Source: an uncultured Rhizobium sp.
GTDB taxonomy: Bacteria; Pseudomonadota; Alphaproteobacteria; Rhizobiales; Rhizobiaceae
Length of the DNA stretch: 64,000 bases
Assembly (NCBI GenBank): GCA_945952415.1
Contig: CAMFIF010000003.1
Coordinates: forward strand, 62,001-126,000
Direction of reading: 5' to 3'
The notes beneath the pieces were generated by a model, which saw nothing but the letters and a program-made list of their open reading frames with translations, did not search any database and was not told the DNA's origin. A program made the translations under genes and the position numbers. Below are positions 1 to 9,421 of the stretch, piece after piece (position 1 is the first letter of the stretch; every line of letters starts with the position of its first letter).

Positions 1-2
1 TG

Positions 3-1604
3 GCCACCGGCTATAGCCGGGCCGAGGTGATCGGCCGTTTCTTCGCCAGCATGGTCGACCCCGCCGACAGCGAGCTCTATTCCAGCCGCGGGCGCGAGAC
101 CGATGAAACCGGCGCCCGCAAGGACGTGACCGTGCGCTTCCTCAAGGCCAATGGCGAGCGCATGGACGTGCTGATCGTCGAAACGCCGCCCGGCGGCGGG
201 GATCTGCGCAGTTCCTTCTCGCTCAGCGTCATGACCGATGTGACCGCGCTGAAGGAATCCGAGGCGCGCATTCGCCGCCAGGCCGTGACAGACCACCTGA
301 CGGGCCTGATGAACCGGAAGGGCTTCGAGGCGGCTCTCGAAGAGCGCATCCGCCAGGCCGACGAGACCGGCCAGGAACTGGCCTGCCTGTTCATCGATCT
401 CGACCGCTTCAAGTGGATCAACGACAATCTCGGCCATGCCGCGGGCGATACGGTGCTCTGCGATGTGGTGGGCAAGCTGCTGCCGGTGCTCAAGCCCGAG
501 GATTGCGTCTCCCGCCTCGGCGGTGATGAATTTGCCATCCTGCGCATGGCGCCCGAGGCCCAGCACTCGGCGTTCCAGCTCGCAAAAGCGATCACCGAAC
601 TGTTCGAAAACCCCTTCGATACGGGCACGACCATCGAGGCGCGCCTTTCGGCCAGCATCGGCATAGCCTTCTACCCCCAGCACAGCCGCTCCGGCGCGGA
701 ACTGCTGCAGATGTCCGACATGGCCATGTATGCCCGCAAACGCGAGGGCAAGAACGGCGCGCAGGTCTACGATCCATCGATGACCGATCAGACCCGCCGG
801 CGCGCCGAACTGGAGGAATTCATCGAGGCCGGCCTTTCGCATGACTGGCTGGACGCCTATTTCCAGCCCGTCGTGAACCTGAAGAGCGGCGACATCGTCG
901 GCTTCGAGGCGCTTCTGCGGCTGCTCCACCCGGAGCGCGGTGTGCTGCCCCCCGGCGACATCATTTCCGTTGCCGAGGAAACCGGCAGCATCATCCGCAT
1001 CGGCAACCGCATTCTGGAAAAGTCGCTCGCCCATTTCGCCCGCATCGTCCATGAGCATGACCTGCCGGATGCCTATGTGGCGATCAATTTCTCGCCGCTG
1101 CAGGTCGAATCGAGCCTGCCCGCCCGCCTGGCCGCGCTGATCGAGCGCCATGGCATCCGCCCGGATGCGCTCGTGGTCGAAATCACCGAAGCGGTGCTGC
1201 TGCAGGGCAACCCCGACGTGCTGGCGATCCTCGACCAGATCCGCAAGTTTGGCTGCCGCATTGCCCTCGACGATTTCGGCACGGGTTATTCCTCGCTGAG
1301 CTATCTCAACCGTTTCCCGGTCGATATCGTCAAGGTCGACCAGTCCTTCATCCGCGCGCTCACCGCCGGCGGGCGCGAGGCGCATGACCGCAGCCGCATG
1401 CTGGTCGAGGGTATTGCCGCCATTTCGCACAAGATGGCCTGCACCGTCATTGCAGAGGGTATTGAATCCCAGGAGCAATGGCGCATACTCTTGGAAATGG
1501 GCGTGGATTGCGGACAGGGCTATCTCTTCAGCCGTCCCCTGCCCATCGACGAACTCGTCGAGATGATCGAAAGCGATATCGCGCAGGCCAGAACGCCCGC
1601 ATGA
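3..1604 (+). CDS. PAS-GGDEF-EAL c-di-GMP protein, 5' truncated by window edge
   Basis: The frame is open from the first base, and the first residues (ATGYSRAEVIGR) look like the middle of a PAS domain. The true start is therefore upstream and the ORF-track Met at 27 is internal. A PAS remnant is followed by a GGDEF domain with an intact GGDEF loop (SRLGGDEFAIL) and then an EAL domain with GFEALLR, a DDFGTGYSS loop and EGIES. Both catalytic signatures look intact, so the protein could synthesise and/or degrade cyclic di-GMP. Family knowledge: such composites are inner-membrane or cytosolic regulators of motility and biofilm, and often only one domain is active. Membrane or further sensor domains may lie upstream of the window. 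Confidence 0.93.
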   Translation, partial: ATGYSRAEVIGRFFASMVDPADSELYSSRGRETDETGARKDVTVRFLKANGERMDVLIVETPPGGGDLRSSFSLSVMTDVTALKESEARIRRQAVTDHLTGLMNRKGFEAALEERIRQADETGQELACLFIDLDRFKWINDNLGHAAGDTVLCDVVGKLLPVLKPEDCVSRLGGDEFAILRMAPEAQHSAFQLAKAITELFENPFDTGTTIEARLSASIGIAFYPQHSRSGAELLQMSDMAMYARKREGKNGAQVYDPSMTDQTRRRAELEEFIEAGLSHDWLDAYFQPVVNLKSGDIVGFEALLRLLHPERGVLPPGDIISVAEETGSIIRIGNRILEKSLAHFARIVHEHDLPDAYVAINFSPLQVESSLPARLAALIERHGIRPDALVVEITEAVLLQGNPDVLAILDQIRKFGCRIALDDFGTGYSSLSYLNRFPVDIVKVDQSFIRALTAGGREAHDRSRMLVEGIAAISHKMACTVIAEGIESQEQWRILLEMGVDCGQGYLFSRPLPIDELVEMIESDIAQARTPA

Positions 1605-1750
1605 TCCGCCCGCAACCGGTGCGAAGAAGAAGAAAGAGGGGACCGGTCGCAGCAGGACTCAGTCAGGGCCAGAGCCAGCCTGCCCGTGGCCTTCAGGGTT
1701 CCCCGGGGCCACCGGCGCCGTGCCTTCGTTGACTCGACTGGGAGAGCGAG

Positions 1751-2503
1751 ATGAAGCGTATTCTGGCATCGACGGCAGTCCTCCTCCTCTTTTGCCTCGG
1801 GCGGGCGGAAGCAGAACCGCTCCGGGTGCTTACTGAGCCCTATCCCGGCTATTCCTTCGACGTGAAGGGCGAGATTGTCGGTTCGGGTGCCGACCAGGTG
1901 CATCTGATCCTGACCCGGGCGAAGATCGAATACCGCATGGAAATGATGCCCTGGGCCCGGGCCTATCACCTCGCCACCCATGAACCGAACACCTGCATCT
2001 ACGCCACCAACCACACGCCGGAGCGCGACCCGCTGTTCAAGTGGATCGAGCCGCTCGGCGGCGGGCGGGTGGTGCTGGTGAAAAAGGCAGGCACCGCGGT
2101 CGCCCCGAAGACGCTTGAGGAGGCCAAGGCCTTCACCGTGGGCGTGCAGCGGGGCGATTATGCCGCCGACTACCTTCAGAAGAAGGGCTTTCGGAAGCTG
2201 GACTATGCCTCGGATTTCGGCCTGACGCTGAAGAAACTGGTGAGCGGCCGCATCGACCTCGCCATGACCTCGGAGGCGGCCTTCCGGGCGGAAGCGGACA
2301 AGGGCCAGCCGCTGGAGGAAGTGCTCTCCATGCCCGCCGCCATCTATGCCCTGGCCTGCAGCCTCGACGTGCCGACCGCAACCGTCCGCAAGCTGCAGAG
2401 CGAACTGGATGCGCTGGTTCTGAGCGGCGAGCAGGACCGCATCTACCGGAAATATGGCATGCCCGCCCAGCATCTGCAGAACTTCGTGCAAAAAACCGAT
2501 TGA
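1751..2503 (+). CDS. periplasmic transporter substrate-binding protein (SBP_bac_3-like)
   Basis: The product has 250 aa, with a clear Sec signal peptide (MKRILASTAVLLLFCLGRAEA) followed by a bilobed family-3-type solute-binding fold: an early RVLTEPYPGYSF segment, MPWARAYHLA, VGVQRGDYAADYL, and a second-lobe RIDLAMTSEAAF. No permease or ATPase gene lies next to it, so this is an orphan binding protein. In rhizobia orphans of this type (annotated as ABC amino-acid binding-like) sometimes act as periplasmic sensors. It starts 147 nt after the GGDEF-EAL gene on the same strand, so a signalling partnership is possible but is inference. The ligand cannot be told from sequence. Confidence 0.8.
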   Translation: MKRILASTAVLLLFCLGRAEAEPLRVLTEPYPGYSFDVKGEIVGSGADQVHLILTRAKIEYRMEMMPWARAYHLATHEPNTCIYATNHTPERDPLFKWIEPLGGGRVVLVKKAGTAVAPKTLEEAKAFTVGVQRGDYAADYLQKKGFRKLDYASDFGLTLKKLVSGRIDLAMTSEAAFRAEADKGQPLEEVLSMPAAIYALACSLDVPTATVRKLQSELDALVLSGEQDRIYRKYGMPAQHLQNFVQKTD

Positions 2504-2590
2504 CGCCGCTTCGGCCCGACGCCAAGTAAGCCCCGCGGTGCCGCCCGGAATGCGCTGGAGCGGCCAGGTTCAGCAAGGATGGGGTGCACC

Positions 2591-3322
2591 ATGCGGGTGA
2601 TTGCCGGTCTCGGAAATCCGGGCAGCAAATATGCCGGAAACCGGCACAATATCGGCTTCATGGCTGTCGATGCCATCCATCGCCGCCATGGCTTTTCCGG
2701 CTGGTCGAAAAAGTTCAAGGCCGAGATTGCCGAAGGGGAGATTGGCGGCGAACGCGTGCTGCTGATAAAGCCGCAAACCTTCATGAACCTCTCGGGCGAG
2801 GCGGTGGGCGAAGCCATGCGCTTCTACAAGCTCACCCCGGCCGATATCACCGTGCTCTATGACGAGCTCGATCTCCCCCCGGGCAAGGTGCGGGTGAAGG
2901 TTGCCGGCGGCCATGGCGGCCATAATGGCATCAAGTCGCTCGATGCCCATTGCGGCAAGGATTACCGCCGCGTGCGGCTCGGCATCGGCCATCCCGGTTC
3001 CAAGGAACAGGTGCACAACCATGTGCTGGGCGATTTCGCCAAGGCCGACCGCACCTGGCTGGAACCGCTGCTCGACACCATTGCCGACCATGCGGACATG
3101 CTGCTGCGCGGCGAAGATTCGCAGTTCCTGAACAAGATCGCGCTGGCGACAGGCGGCAAAGTGGACGAGACCGCGCCGGCGGAAAAGCCGAAGCCGCAGA
3201 AGGCGGCAGCCGGAAAGTCTCACATCCATCAGGCACGCAACCACGCCCAGCCGAAAGCCCTCCCCGCCACCGGTCCAATGGCGGACATGCTGAAGAAGCT
3301 CTTCGGCGGAAAGACCGAGTGA
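2591..3322 (+). CDS. pth: peptidyl-tRNA hydrolase
   Basis: The product opens with [14 protein letters not shown] and has the family signatures [37 protein letters not shown] and [11 protein letters not shown]. It hydrolyses the ester bond of peptidyl-tRNAs released from stalled ribosomes. The ORF track starts four codons upstream (2579), but AAGGA at about 2575 sits at a usable distance only from the 2591 ATG, which also matches the normal family N-terminus. The last 50 or so residues (rich in K, P, A) extend past the Pth core, as is usual in rhizobial homologues. It is convergent with, and directly abuts, the next minus-strand ORF. Confidence 0.96.
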   Translation: MRVIAGLGNPGSKYAGNRHNIGFMAVDAIHRRHGFSGWSKKFKAEIAEGEIGGERVLLIKPQTFMNLSGEAVGEAMRFYKLTPADITVLYDELDLPPGKVRVKVAGGHGGHNGIKSLDAHCGKDYRRVRLGIGHPGSKEQVHNHVLGDFAKADRTWLEPLLDTIADHADMLLRGEDSQFLNKIALATGGKVDETAPAEKPKPQKAAAGKSHIHQARNHAQPKALPATGPMADMLKKLFGGKTE

Positions 3323-3715
3323 TCAGACGAGCTTGAGGTTGCTGAGCCGGAACAGGAAGAGATCCCAGAGCCAGAGCGCGACGAAATCCACCGCCTGCCG
3401 GAATATGAGATCCAGACCGGGAACCAGAAGCAGCGCGCCAAGACCGCCCGCCACGGCGAACTGGCAGGCGATGCGCAGATTTTTCAGGCTGTGCAGCTCG
3501 TAATAGCCGTTCTCGTCATACTCGGTGCCAACCAGATGATCGGTCACGCTGTAGTTGCCGCTGAGGAAGTCGTCGGTAAAGCTGTAGCCGTCACGCGGCG
3601 TGTTCGTGTAGCCCCGATCCGGATAGACATTGAAAATCCCCCGAACCGCATGATGCAACAGGCCGAAGAACAGAAAGACGGGAACGGCAATGGCATAATA
3701 GGCAAGCGGCATCAT
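3323..3715 (-). CDS. small hypothetical membrane protein
   Basis: I do not recognise a family. From the chosen start the product is about 130 aa with a hydrophobic N-terminal segment (MMPLAYYAIAVPVFLFFGLLHH), a polar tyrosine-rich middle (YPDRGYTNTPRDGYSF) and a second hydrophobic stretch (FAVAGGLGALLLVPGLDLIF) followed by WLWDLFLFRLSNLKLV. It is likely an inner-membrane protein with two or three helices. The ORF track runs back to 3859, but that would put about 48 unlikely residues upstream. GGAG lies six bases before the ATG at 3712 (three before 3715), and 3754 is a further alternative. The stop abuts the pth stop. Confidence 0.6.
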   Translation of the reverse strand: MMPLAYYAIAVPVFLFFGLLHHAVRGIFNVYPDRGYTNTPRDGYSFTDDFLSGNYSVTDHLVGTEYDENGYYELHSLKNLRIACQFAVAGGLGALLLVPGLDLIFRQAVDFVALWLWDLFLFRLSNLKLV

Positions 3716-3879
3716 CCACTCCGGCAGGCACAGGTTCGGCCGCCATGAAAGCATGCCCGCATTAACAATTCCGTGCCGAGGCCGGCAGCCAAGGATTTCC
3801 CCCTTCGACCCTTGACCTTCTCGGCCCCTTTCCGCAAAAGGCATGCAACAGGAATTCAAGACGAAGACAGGGCCTCACC

Positions 3880-4983
3880 ATGGGTTTCAAATGCGGTATC
3901 GTCGGGCTGCCGAATGTGGGCAAGTCCACGCTCTTCAACGCGCTGACGCGCACGGCGGCAGCGCAGGCGGCCAACTATCCCTTCTGCACCATCGAGCCGA
4001 ACACCGGCGAAGTGGCCGTGCCCGATCCGCGCATGAAGGTGCTGGCCGATAGCGCCAAGTCGAAGGAAATCATCCCGACGCGCATATCCTTCGTGGATAT
4101 TGCCGGTCTGGTGCGCGGCGCTTCCAAGGGCGAAGGCCTCGGCAACCAGTTCCTCGCCAATATCCGCGAGGTGGATGCGGTGGTTCATGTGCTGCGCTGC
4201 TTCGAGGATGACGACATCACCCATGTGGAAGGCCGGATCAACCCCGTCGCCGATGCCGAAACCATCGAGACCGAGCTGATGCTTGCCGACCTCGACAGCC
4301 TGGAGCGCCGCGTGGAGCAGACCCGCAAGCGCGCCACCGGCAAGGACAAGGACTCGATGGCGCAGCTGCCCATCATGGAAGCGGTGCAGAAGCTGCTCTC
4401 CGAAGGCAAGCCCGCCCGCGTGCTGGCCCAGAGCCTCGGCGCAGACGAGGTGAAGATCCTGCGCGGGCTCAACCTGCTCACTTCCCATCCCGTGCTCTAT
4501 GTCTGCAACGTGGCGGAAGCCGATGCCGCAACCGGCAATGACCATACCCGCGCCGTGGAAGCCATGGCCAAGGAACAGGGCGCCGAATGCGTGATCATTT
4601 CCGCCAATATCGAGGCGGAAGTGGCCCAGCTGCCGGATGAGGAAGCCAAGGAATTCCTGGAGGCCCTCGGCCTTCACGAGGCCGGTCTCGACCGTCTCAT
4701 CCGCGCCGGCTATCACCTGCTCGATCTCATCACCTATTTCACCGTCGGCCCGAAGGAAACCCGCGCCTGGACCATCGTGCGTGGCACCAAGGCGCCACAG
4801 GCGGCGGGCGTGATCCACTCGGATTTCGAGCGCGGCTTCATCCGCGCCAACACGATTGCCTATGAGGATTTCGTCAAGTTCGGCGGCGAAACCGGCGCCA
4901 AGGAAGCGGGCAAGGCCCGCGACGAAGGCAAGGAATATGTCGTGCAGGACGGCGACGTCATCCACTTCAAGTTCAATACCTGA
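3880..4983 (+). CDS. ychF: YchF/OLA1-family ribosome-associated P-loop NTPase
   Basis: The product has 367 aa, matching the normal YchF length. It begins [23 protein letters not shown] (G1 P-loop), then has the G3-like [19 protein letters not shown] and the C-terminal TGS-type segment ending [11 protein letters not shown]. YchF proteins bind ATP in preference to GTP, associate with ribosomes and influence oxidative-stress responses. A strong intrinsic terminator follows. It is a standalone gene after pth, in the pth-ychF order common in alphaproteobacteria, with the small membrane ORF lying antisense between them. Confidence 0.96.
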   Translation: MGFKCGIVGLPNVGKSTLFNALTRTAAAQAANYPFCTIEPNTGEVAVPDPRMKVLADSAKSKEIIPTRISFVDIAGLVRGASKGEGLGNQFLANIREVDAVVHVLRCFEDDDITHVEGRINPVADAETIETELMLADLDSLERRVEQTRKRATGKDKDSMAQLPIMEAVQKLLSEGKPARVLAQSLGADEVKILRGLNLLTSHPVLYVCNVAEADAATGNDHTRAVEAMAKEQGAECVIISANIEAEVAQLPDEEAKEFLEALGLHEAGLDRLIRAGYHLLDLITYFTVGPKETRAWTIVRGTKAPQAAGVIHSDFERGFIRANTIAYEDFVKFGGETGAKEAGKARDEGKEYVVQDGDVIHFKFNT

Positions 4984-5013
4984 TCGGTCTTGTTCCCGTC
5001 CGTGTGCTTCTGG

Positions 5014-5047
5014 CTGCCGCCCTTCACCGAAGAGGCGGCAGTTTTCG
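5014..5047 (+). terminator. intrinsic terminator after ychF
   Basis: CTGCCGCC and GGCGGCAG form a perfect 8-bp stem around a 12-nt loop, followed by TTTTCGTTT. It lies about 30 nt after the ychF stop and overlaps the 3' end of the convergent DUF2157 gene. Confidence 0.8.
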
Positions 5048-6121
5048 TTTCAGTCCAGCCGGCAGATTGCCGACAACCGCCCGCCGCAGCGCCGGCCAGA
5101 GAACGCCGATGGTGAGAACGATCGCCCCGAGCACCATCAGCGAGATGAAGAAGATGCTGCTGAAACTGTCGAGCCTGTGCTGAAGAAGCGTCGCGACGGA
5201 AAAACCAAGCGACAGCAGCGAGGCCGTCACGAAGGCGCGGCGATCCATGACGATACCGAAGAGGATGAAGAGCGAGACCACCGCCACCACGGTCATCGGC
5301 TGTCCGCGCGCGATGGCGCCCACATCCCACCCGTCGAGATCGGGGAAGCGAAGGGAGAAGATCAGCCCCAGCAGCGAATAGAGGAGCGCCGGCGCCGTGA
5401 CGAGATGCAGCCAGAAGGCCACATCCGAACGGCGCGTGATCCGCGCCGGGTCCTTCAGATCGAACCAGATCGCCGTTGCCAGAAGCCCGAGCGCCCCGGC
5501 AAGGCAGAAGGAGAGAAGGAGAACCGGATGGTGTGCCCCATCCCCGTAGAAGACCGATTCCGTTACGGCAGCGAGCGTGAGGATGAGCGTGCCGCCACAG
5601 AGAACGATCATCGAGGACAGCGCCACCGGCACCCGGTATCGCCAGTAGAAGGGCACGAAGCCGATGATGTAGCCCACCAGGAAGGAGAAGAACGTCGTCG
5701 CCGTCTCTTCCGGTTGCTCCGTGAAGAGATCTCCCATCAGCCACATGACGAAGGCCGTGATCGCGCCTGCATAGGCAAGCGTCAGGGTGAAGGCCGGAAG
5801 GGCGAGGCGCTGCCGCCGCACCAGAAGCTCGGCAAGGGGGATGATGGCGACGAGGGACCAGGCCGGATGGGTGAGGCCCGAAATGCCCGCAAGCAGGATG
5901 ATGACGCCGATGGTGATGAGAATATCGTGAAAGCCGCGCACGAAGCGCGGCATTTCCGTATCTTCCAGCGCATTGGCCACCGGATCGGTCGCCGCGGACG
6001 CCGCAGGAGGGCCATCACTGCGCCGCCCTGCCAGAAACTCCGCCAGTCTTTCGGCCTGTTCCGGGGAGATGATCCCCGCGCCCGCAGCCGCCGCCAGTTC
6101 CCGTTCGATCATGCCATCCAT
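5024..6121 (-). CDS. DUF2157-family polytopic membrane protein
   Basis: The product has about 365 aa from the ATG at 6121 (MDGMIERELAAAAGAG). An N-terminal cytosolic segment (ISPEQAERLAEFLAGR) of the kind that defines DUF2157 is followed by roughly ten hydrophobic segments (for example ILITIGVIILLAGISGL, YIIGFVPFYW, VVSLFILFGIVMD). The function of DUF2157 proteins is not established. The ORF-track start at 6139 adds six residues; the ATG at 6112 is another candidate. Long ORFs on the opposite strand (4856-6271) and in another frame (4860-5744) are judged shadows. It stands alone, convergent with ychF. Confidence 0.78.
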   Translation of the reverse strand: MDGMIERELAAAAGAGIISPEQAERLAEFLAGRRSDGPPAASAATDPVANALEDTEMPRFVRGFHDILITIGVIILLAGISGLTHPAWSLVAIIPLAELLVRRQRLALPAFTLTLAYAGAITAFVMWLMGDLFTEQPEETATTFFSFLVGYIIGFVPFYWRYRVPVALSSMIVLCGGTLILTLAAVTESVFYGDGAHHPVLLLSFCLAGALGLLATAIWFDLKDPARITRRSDVAFWLHLVTAPALLYSLLGLIFSLRFPDLDGWDVGAIARGQPMTVVAVVSLFILFGIVMDRRAFVTASLLSLGFSVATLLQHRLDSFSSIFFISLMVLGAIVLTIGVLWPALRRAVVGNLPAGLKRKLPPLR

Positions 6122-6225
6122 GTCCGCCCCGCGCCTCAAGAGCCGGAAACGCTCCGGCCATGGGCTCCATTCTTAAACCGGATTCCGGTGAATGAAAGGC
6201 CCAAGCGAGGCGAAGGGTTAATCGC

Positions 6226-6432
6226 TCAGGCGCGCTTCACCGGACAGGTGGAAAGCCCGAGAAGACTGTAGAGCGGGCAGGTAGAGAAAAGCCCGGTCGC
6301 CAGCGGCACGATGCCGATCAGCAGCGCGAAACGCCAGGGCATATCGGGCTTCAGAAAGAAAAGGGCAATGAGGACGAGGCCCAGGCCGATCCGCAGAACG
6401 CGGTCGAGGGTGCCGACATTGGTCTTGAACAT
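6226..6432 (-). CDS. DUF2892 (YgaP-like) inner-membrane protein
   Basis: The product has 68 aa: MFKTNVGTLDRVLRIGLGLVLIALFF, a second hydrophobic segment (WRFALLIGIVPLATGLFSTCPLYSLLGL) and a final STCPVKRA. This is the two-helix DUF2892 module found alone or fused to rhodaneses, usually in sulfur or redox contexts. It lies 79 nt downstream of the Crp/Fnr gene on the same strand with its own AAGGAGAC ribosome site, so it is probably co-transcribed with, or controlled by, that regulator. The two conserved TCP cysteine motifs are visible. Confidence 0.85.
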   Translation of the reverse strand: MFKTNVGTLDRVLRIGLGLVLIALFFLKPDMPWRFALLIGIVPLATGLFSTCPLYSLLGLSTCPVKRA

Positions 6433-6511
6433 GAACAGGGGTCTCCTTCTAGAACCGGCCTTTCAAAGGCCTGCCCCTCCCCTAACCTGTCCGCCCCGCC
6501 CCGTCGGTGAC

Positions 6512-7174
6512 TTAGTCACGCGCCGCAGCCAAACGCTGCGCAAGACGCGCCCGGTCGGAGAGCCTGAGGCCGCCCCGTTCGAGCGCGATCAGGCCAGCCG
6601 AGGCAAGCGCGTCGAGCCTCCGGGACACCACTTCCCGCGCCGAACCGATCGCCACCGCCAGCTGCTGGTGCGTGGCGCTCACCCGCCCTTCCGCATCGGC
6701 CCTTTGGAGAAGCTCACGCACCAGCCGCTCCTCCACCTTCACGAAGGCGACCTGTTCCAGCACGAAGAGCGAATCCGACAGCCGGTGCGCAAAGGCGCGG
6801 AAGACGAAGCTGCGGAACCCTTCCGATTGCGCCATCAGCCGGAGAAACAGCGCGGGCGGAATGAGATAGCCCTCCGCATCGGTCTCCGCCACGCCTTCGC
6901 CGTGATAGGGCGCGTCCCCCAGCAGGCCGAGCGTCGTCTGCAGGCAGCTTTCGCCGGGCTCGACCCGGTAGAGCAGCAGCTCCCGGCCGTTTCGACCCGT
7001 GAGATAGACATGGATGCGCCCCTTGAGGAGCACGATGAAGCCGCGCGCCGGATCGCCCGGGCGAAACAGCACCTCTCCCGCTTCCACCTGGTGGAGAGCC
7101 AGCTTCTGAAGCTCCGCCCGGACATTTTCGTCAATATCGCCGGAAATACCGAGCGCATGAGACCAAAGGGGCAT
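6512..7174 (-). CDS. Crp/Fnr-family transcriptional regulator
   Basis: The product has 220 aa from the ATG at 7174, with AAGG about eight bases upstream. The longer ORF start (7243) would overlap the divergent MaoC gene. An N-terminal cyclic-nucleotide-type beta-roll (RPGDPARGFIVLLKGRIHVYL) leads through a dimer helix to a winged HTH (HQQLAVAIGSAREVVSRRLDAL). No N-terminal cysteine cluster of the FNR type is visible, so it is not an iron-sulfur oxygen sensor of that kind. The effector is unknown. Its neighbour DUF2892 and the divergent MaoC genes are likely targets by position only. Confidence 0.9.
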   Translation of the reverse strand: MPLWSHALGISGDIDENVRAELQKLALHQVEAGEVLFRPGDPARGFIVLLKGRIHVYLTGRNGRELLLYRVEPGESCLQTTLGLLGDAPYHGEGVAETDAEGYLIPPALFLRLMAQSEGFRSFVFRAFAHRLSDSLFVLEQVAFVKVEERLVRELLQRADAEGRVSATHQQLAVAIGSAREVVSRRLDALASAGLIALERGGLRLSDRARLAQRLAAARD

Positions 7175-7241
7175 GAAGGCACCTTGAAAAGCTGGAATTT
7201 GCTCTCCATTGTGCAGCCCGAATTCCGCCAGGGGAAGAGGC

Positions 7242-7712
7242 ATGGCCGAAAAGCTTTATTGTTATGAAGATTTTACCGTAGGACGCAGCTTTCCGCTCGG
7301 CCCGCGCGACGTGACGGCGGAGGAGATCATCGATTTCGCCCGCGAATTCGATCCCCAGCCCATGCATCTCAGCGAAGAGGCGGGCAAGGCAAGCATTCTG
7401 GGCGGCCTCTCCGCCTCCGGCTGGCATACGAGCGGCATGATGATGCGCATGCTGACCGACAGTTTCCTGCTGCAATCCTCCTCGCAGGGCTCGCCAGGCA
7501 TCGATTTTCTCGAATGGCGCAACCCCGTTCTTGCGGGCGACCGGCTGTCCGGCAAGACCACGGTCATAGAAGCCCGCCCGCTGAAATCCCGCCCGGGCAT
7601 CGGCCTCGTGCGCTTCCGCCACGAAGTGGTGAACCAGAAGGGCGAGCCGGTCTGCACCGGCGAAAATGCGATCATGATGGGCATGCGCCAGGCCCGGGAG
7701 AATGCCGCATGA
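7242..7712 (+). CDS. MaoC-family (R)-specific enoyl-CoA hydratase-like protein, first of a pair
   Basis: The product has 156 aa from MAEKLYCYEDFTVG, which looks like the usual N-terminus; the ORF-track extension to 7209 was dropped. The hot-dog hydratase motif is present: FAREFDPQPMHLSEE followed by LSASGWHTSGMMMR, then the late VLAGDRLSGKTTV strand pair. MaoC-type proteins hydrate trans-2-enoyl-CoAs or related thioesters. Its stop overlaps the start of a second MaoC gene by four bases (ATGA), so the two are translationally coupled and may form a heteromer. It is divergent from the Crp/Fnr gene. Confidence 0.9.
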   Translation: MAEKLYCYEDFTVGRSFPLGPRDVTAEEIIDFAREFDPQPMHLSEEAGKASILGGLSASGWHTSGMMMRMLTDSFLLQSSSQGSPGIDFLEWRNPVLAGDRLSGKTTVIEARPLKSRPGIGLVRFRHEVVNQKGEPVCTGENAIMMGMRQARENAA

Positions 7713-8176
7713 GACTGACCGAGGTTTACCCCGTCGGCCAGAAGGTCGAGATCGGCACCGTGCATTTCTCCGCCGAGGATATCATCCGCTTCGCCACCCG
7801 CTTCGATCCGCAGGTCTTCCATGTGGATGAGGAAGCGGCCAGGCAATCGCTGTTCGGCGCGCTCTGCGCCTCCGGGTGGCACACCTGTGCGGGATGGATG
7901 AAAAGCTATGTGACCTTCTTCGAGGCCGAGGACCGTCGGCTGCGCAGCGAGGGCAGGGAACCGCCGAAGATGGGGCCATCCCCCGGCTTCAAGAAGCTCT
8001 CCTGGCTGCGCCCCGTCTTTGCCGGAGATACGATCACCTATTCGGTAACGCCGCTCGGCCACCGCGATCTCTCCTCCCGCCCCGGCTGGATCATGAACCA
8101 GGTTCTGTGCGAGGGCGAGAACCAGCGCGGCGAACCGGTCGTCCGCTTTGAAAGCGCCATCGTCGAATTTGCCTGA
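7709..8176 (+). CDS. MaoC-family hydratase-like protein, second of a pair
   Basis: The product has 155 aa, starting MRLTEVYPVGQKVEIG at the ATG overlapping the previous stop. The ORF track shows it with an unsupported N-terminal extension back to 7514, which is another frame of the upstream gene. The hydratase motif FATRFDPQVFHVDEE and LCASGWHTCAGWMK matches its partner, as does RPVFAGDTITYSV. Pairs like this are common in alphaproteobacteria, and the substrate is usually unassigned. Confidence 0.9.
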   Translation: MRLTEVYPVGQKVEIGTVHFSAEDIIRFATRFDPQVFHVDEEAARQSLFGALCASGWHTCAGWMKSYVTFFEAEDRRLRSEGREPPKMGPSPGFKKLSWLRPVFAGDTITYSVTPLGHRDLSSRPGWIMNQVLCEGENQRGEPVVRFESAIVEFA

Positions 8177-8227
8177 AAGGCGAGACGAAACCGCCCCGCC
8201 AGGAGTGATGCAAGCGGCCGTGAAGCC

Positions 8228-8686
8228 TCAGTTCGTCTTCACCGGTGTAGCGAGAATACTCTGGATCTTCCAGTCGCTGCCCTGCTTGACCCAGAATTGG
8301 GTGACGTTCAGGGCGAAGTCCTTCGTTTCGCCGCTCTTCGCACCGACCGTGAAGGTAACCGGCACGAATGTTTCGGCAGCCCCCTCGTTGAGGATCACGA
8401 CTTTCGGCGGTTTTCCATCCGTTTTCATCTTCCAGACGCCCTTGTAGAGCGCCTCATATTGCTTCACCGCGGGATCGTGCCCCCAGAGCACCATCGGGCC
8501 CCGGATCAGAAGGAAGTCCTCCGAATTCACCATCATCCTGCTGACAGTTTCGATATCGTGGGCATTCTGCGCATTGAAATAGGTGGTAGCAGCGGCAATC
8601 ACATCGCCCGCTTCACCCGCCACCGCATGCCCTGCTGCGGTTGCCGTGATGGCCAGAACGAAACAGAATTTGGCAATCGACGTCAT
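8228..8686 (-). CDS. secreted NTF2/SnoaL-like protein
   Basis: The product has 152 aa from MTSIAKFCFVLAITATAAGHAVAG (signal peptide). GGAGAG lies six bases before this ATG, so the six extra residues of the track ORF are not needed. The mature part has the alpha-plus-beta cone pattern of NTF2-like proteins: VIAAATTYFNAQNAHDIETV, a central strand with LWGHDPAVKQYEAL, and the closing VTQFWVKQGSDWKIQSIL. It probably acts in the periplasm. The ligand or reaction is unknown. The AT-rich 100 nt upstream would hold its promoter. Confidence 0.75.
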   Translation of the reverse strand: MTSIAKFCFVLAITATAAGHAVAGEAGDVIAAATTYFNAQNAHDIETVSRMMVNSEDFLLIRGPMVLWGHDPAVKQYEALYKGVWKMKTDGKPPKVVILNEGAAETFVPVTFTVGAKSGETKDFALNVTQFWVKQGSDWKIQSILATPVKTN

Positions 8687-8808
8687 GACGTCTCTCCTCA
8701 TCAATTGTTGAAAATACCAGATATTACAATTTCATTTAGTTTATTAGCATATAAATAGGCCGAAGCAAGTGCTCCGGCCCGAGATATTTATCAGAGGTTG
8801 AAGACGGC

Positions 8809-9351
8809 TTAGTGGCCGGAAAACTCCACCAGGGTGCGCACTTCCACACCCAGCGCCTCGAGCTTGGCCCGGCCTCCGAGATCCGGCAGGTCGATGACGA
8901 AGCAGGCGGAAACCACGTCCGCCCCGATCTGGCGCAAAAGCTGCACCGCCCCCACCGCCGTGCCGCCGGTCGCAATCAGATCGTCGACAAGAATGACCTT
9001 CTCGCCCGGCAGGACCGCATCGCGATGGATCTCCATTTCATCCACGCCATATTCCAGGCTGTAGGCGATGGAGACCGTTTCATGCGGCAGCTTGCCCTTC
9101 TTGCGGATCGGCACGAAGCCGGCCGAAAGCTGGTGCGCCACCGCGCCGCCGAGGATGAAGCCCCTTGCCTCCATGCCGGCGATCTTGCGGATGTTCATGC
9201 CCACATAGGGGTTCACCAGCTCGTCCACCGCCCGCCGAAAGGCACGCGGGTTGCCGAGAAGCGTGGTGATGTCCCGGAAGATGATGCCGGGCTTCGGATA
9301 ATCGGGAATGGAGCGGATGGTATCGGCAAGTTCCGATCGGGAAATGGACAT
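8809..9351 (-). CDS. apt: adenine phosphoribosyltransferase
   Basis: The product has 180 aa from [22 protein letters not shown]. This start gives the normal family length and has GGAA five bases upstream; the track start at 9366 does not. The PRPP-binding motif [13 protein letters not shown] is intact, as is [11 protein letters not shown]. The enzyme salvages adenine to AMP. The gene is downstream of the petABC terminator and on the same strand. Confidence 0.96.
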   Translation of the reverse strand: MSISRSELADTIRSIPDYPKPGIIFRDITTLLGNPRAFRRAVDELVNPYVGMNIRKIAGMEARGFILGGAVAHQLSAGFVPIRKKGKLPHETVSIAYSLEYGVDEMEIHRDAVLPGEKVILVDDLIATGGTAVGAVQLLRQIGADVVSACFVIDLPDLGGRAKLEALGVEVRTLVEFSGH

Positions 9352-9421
9352 GGAAATTCCGTTCATGATGCTGACGCGAGGACCGCGCGGAGATTAACAA
9401 CTCCACCGGGTCATGACCATG

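Noticed and set aside
4856-6271. 471-aa plus-strand and 294-aa minus-strand ORFs
   Set aside because: Shadows of the DUF2157 gene; charged low-complexity composition.
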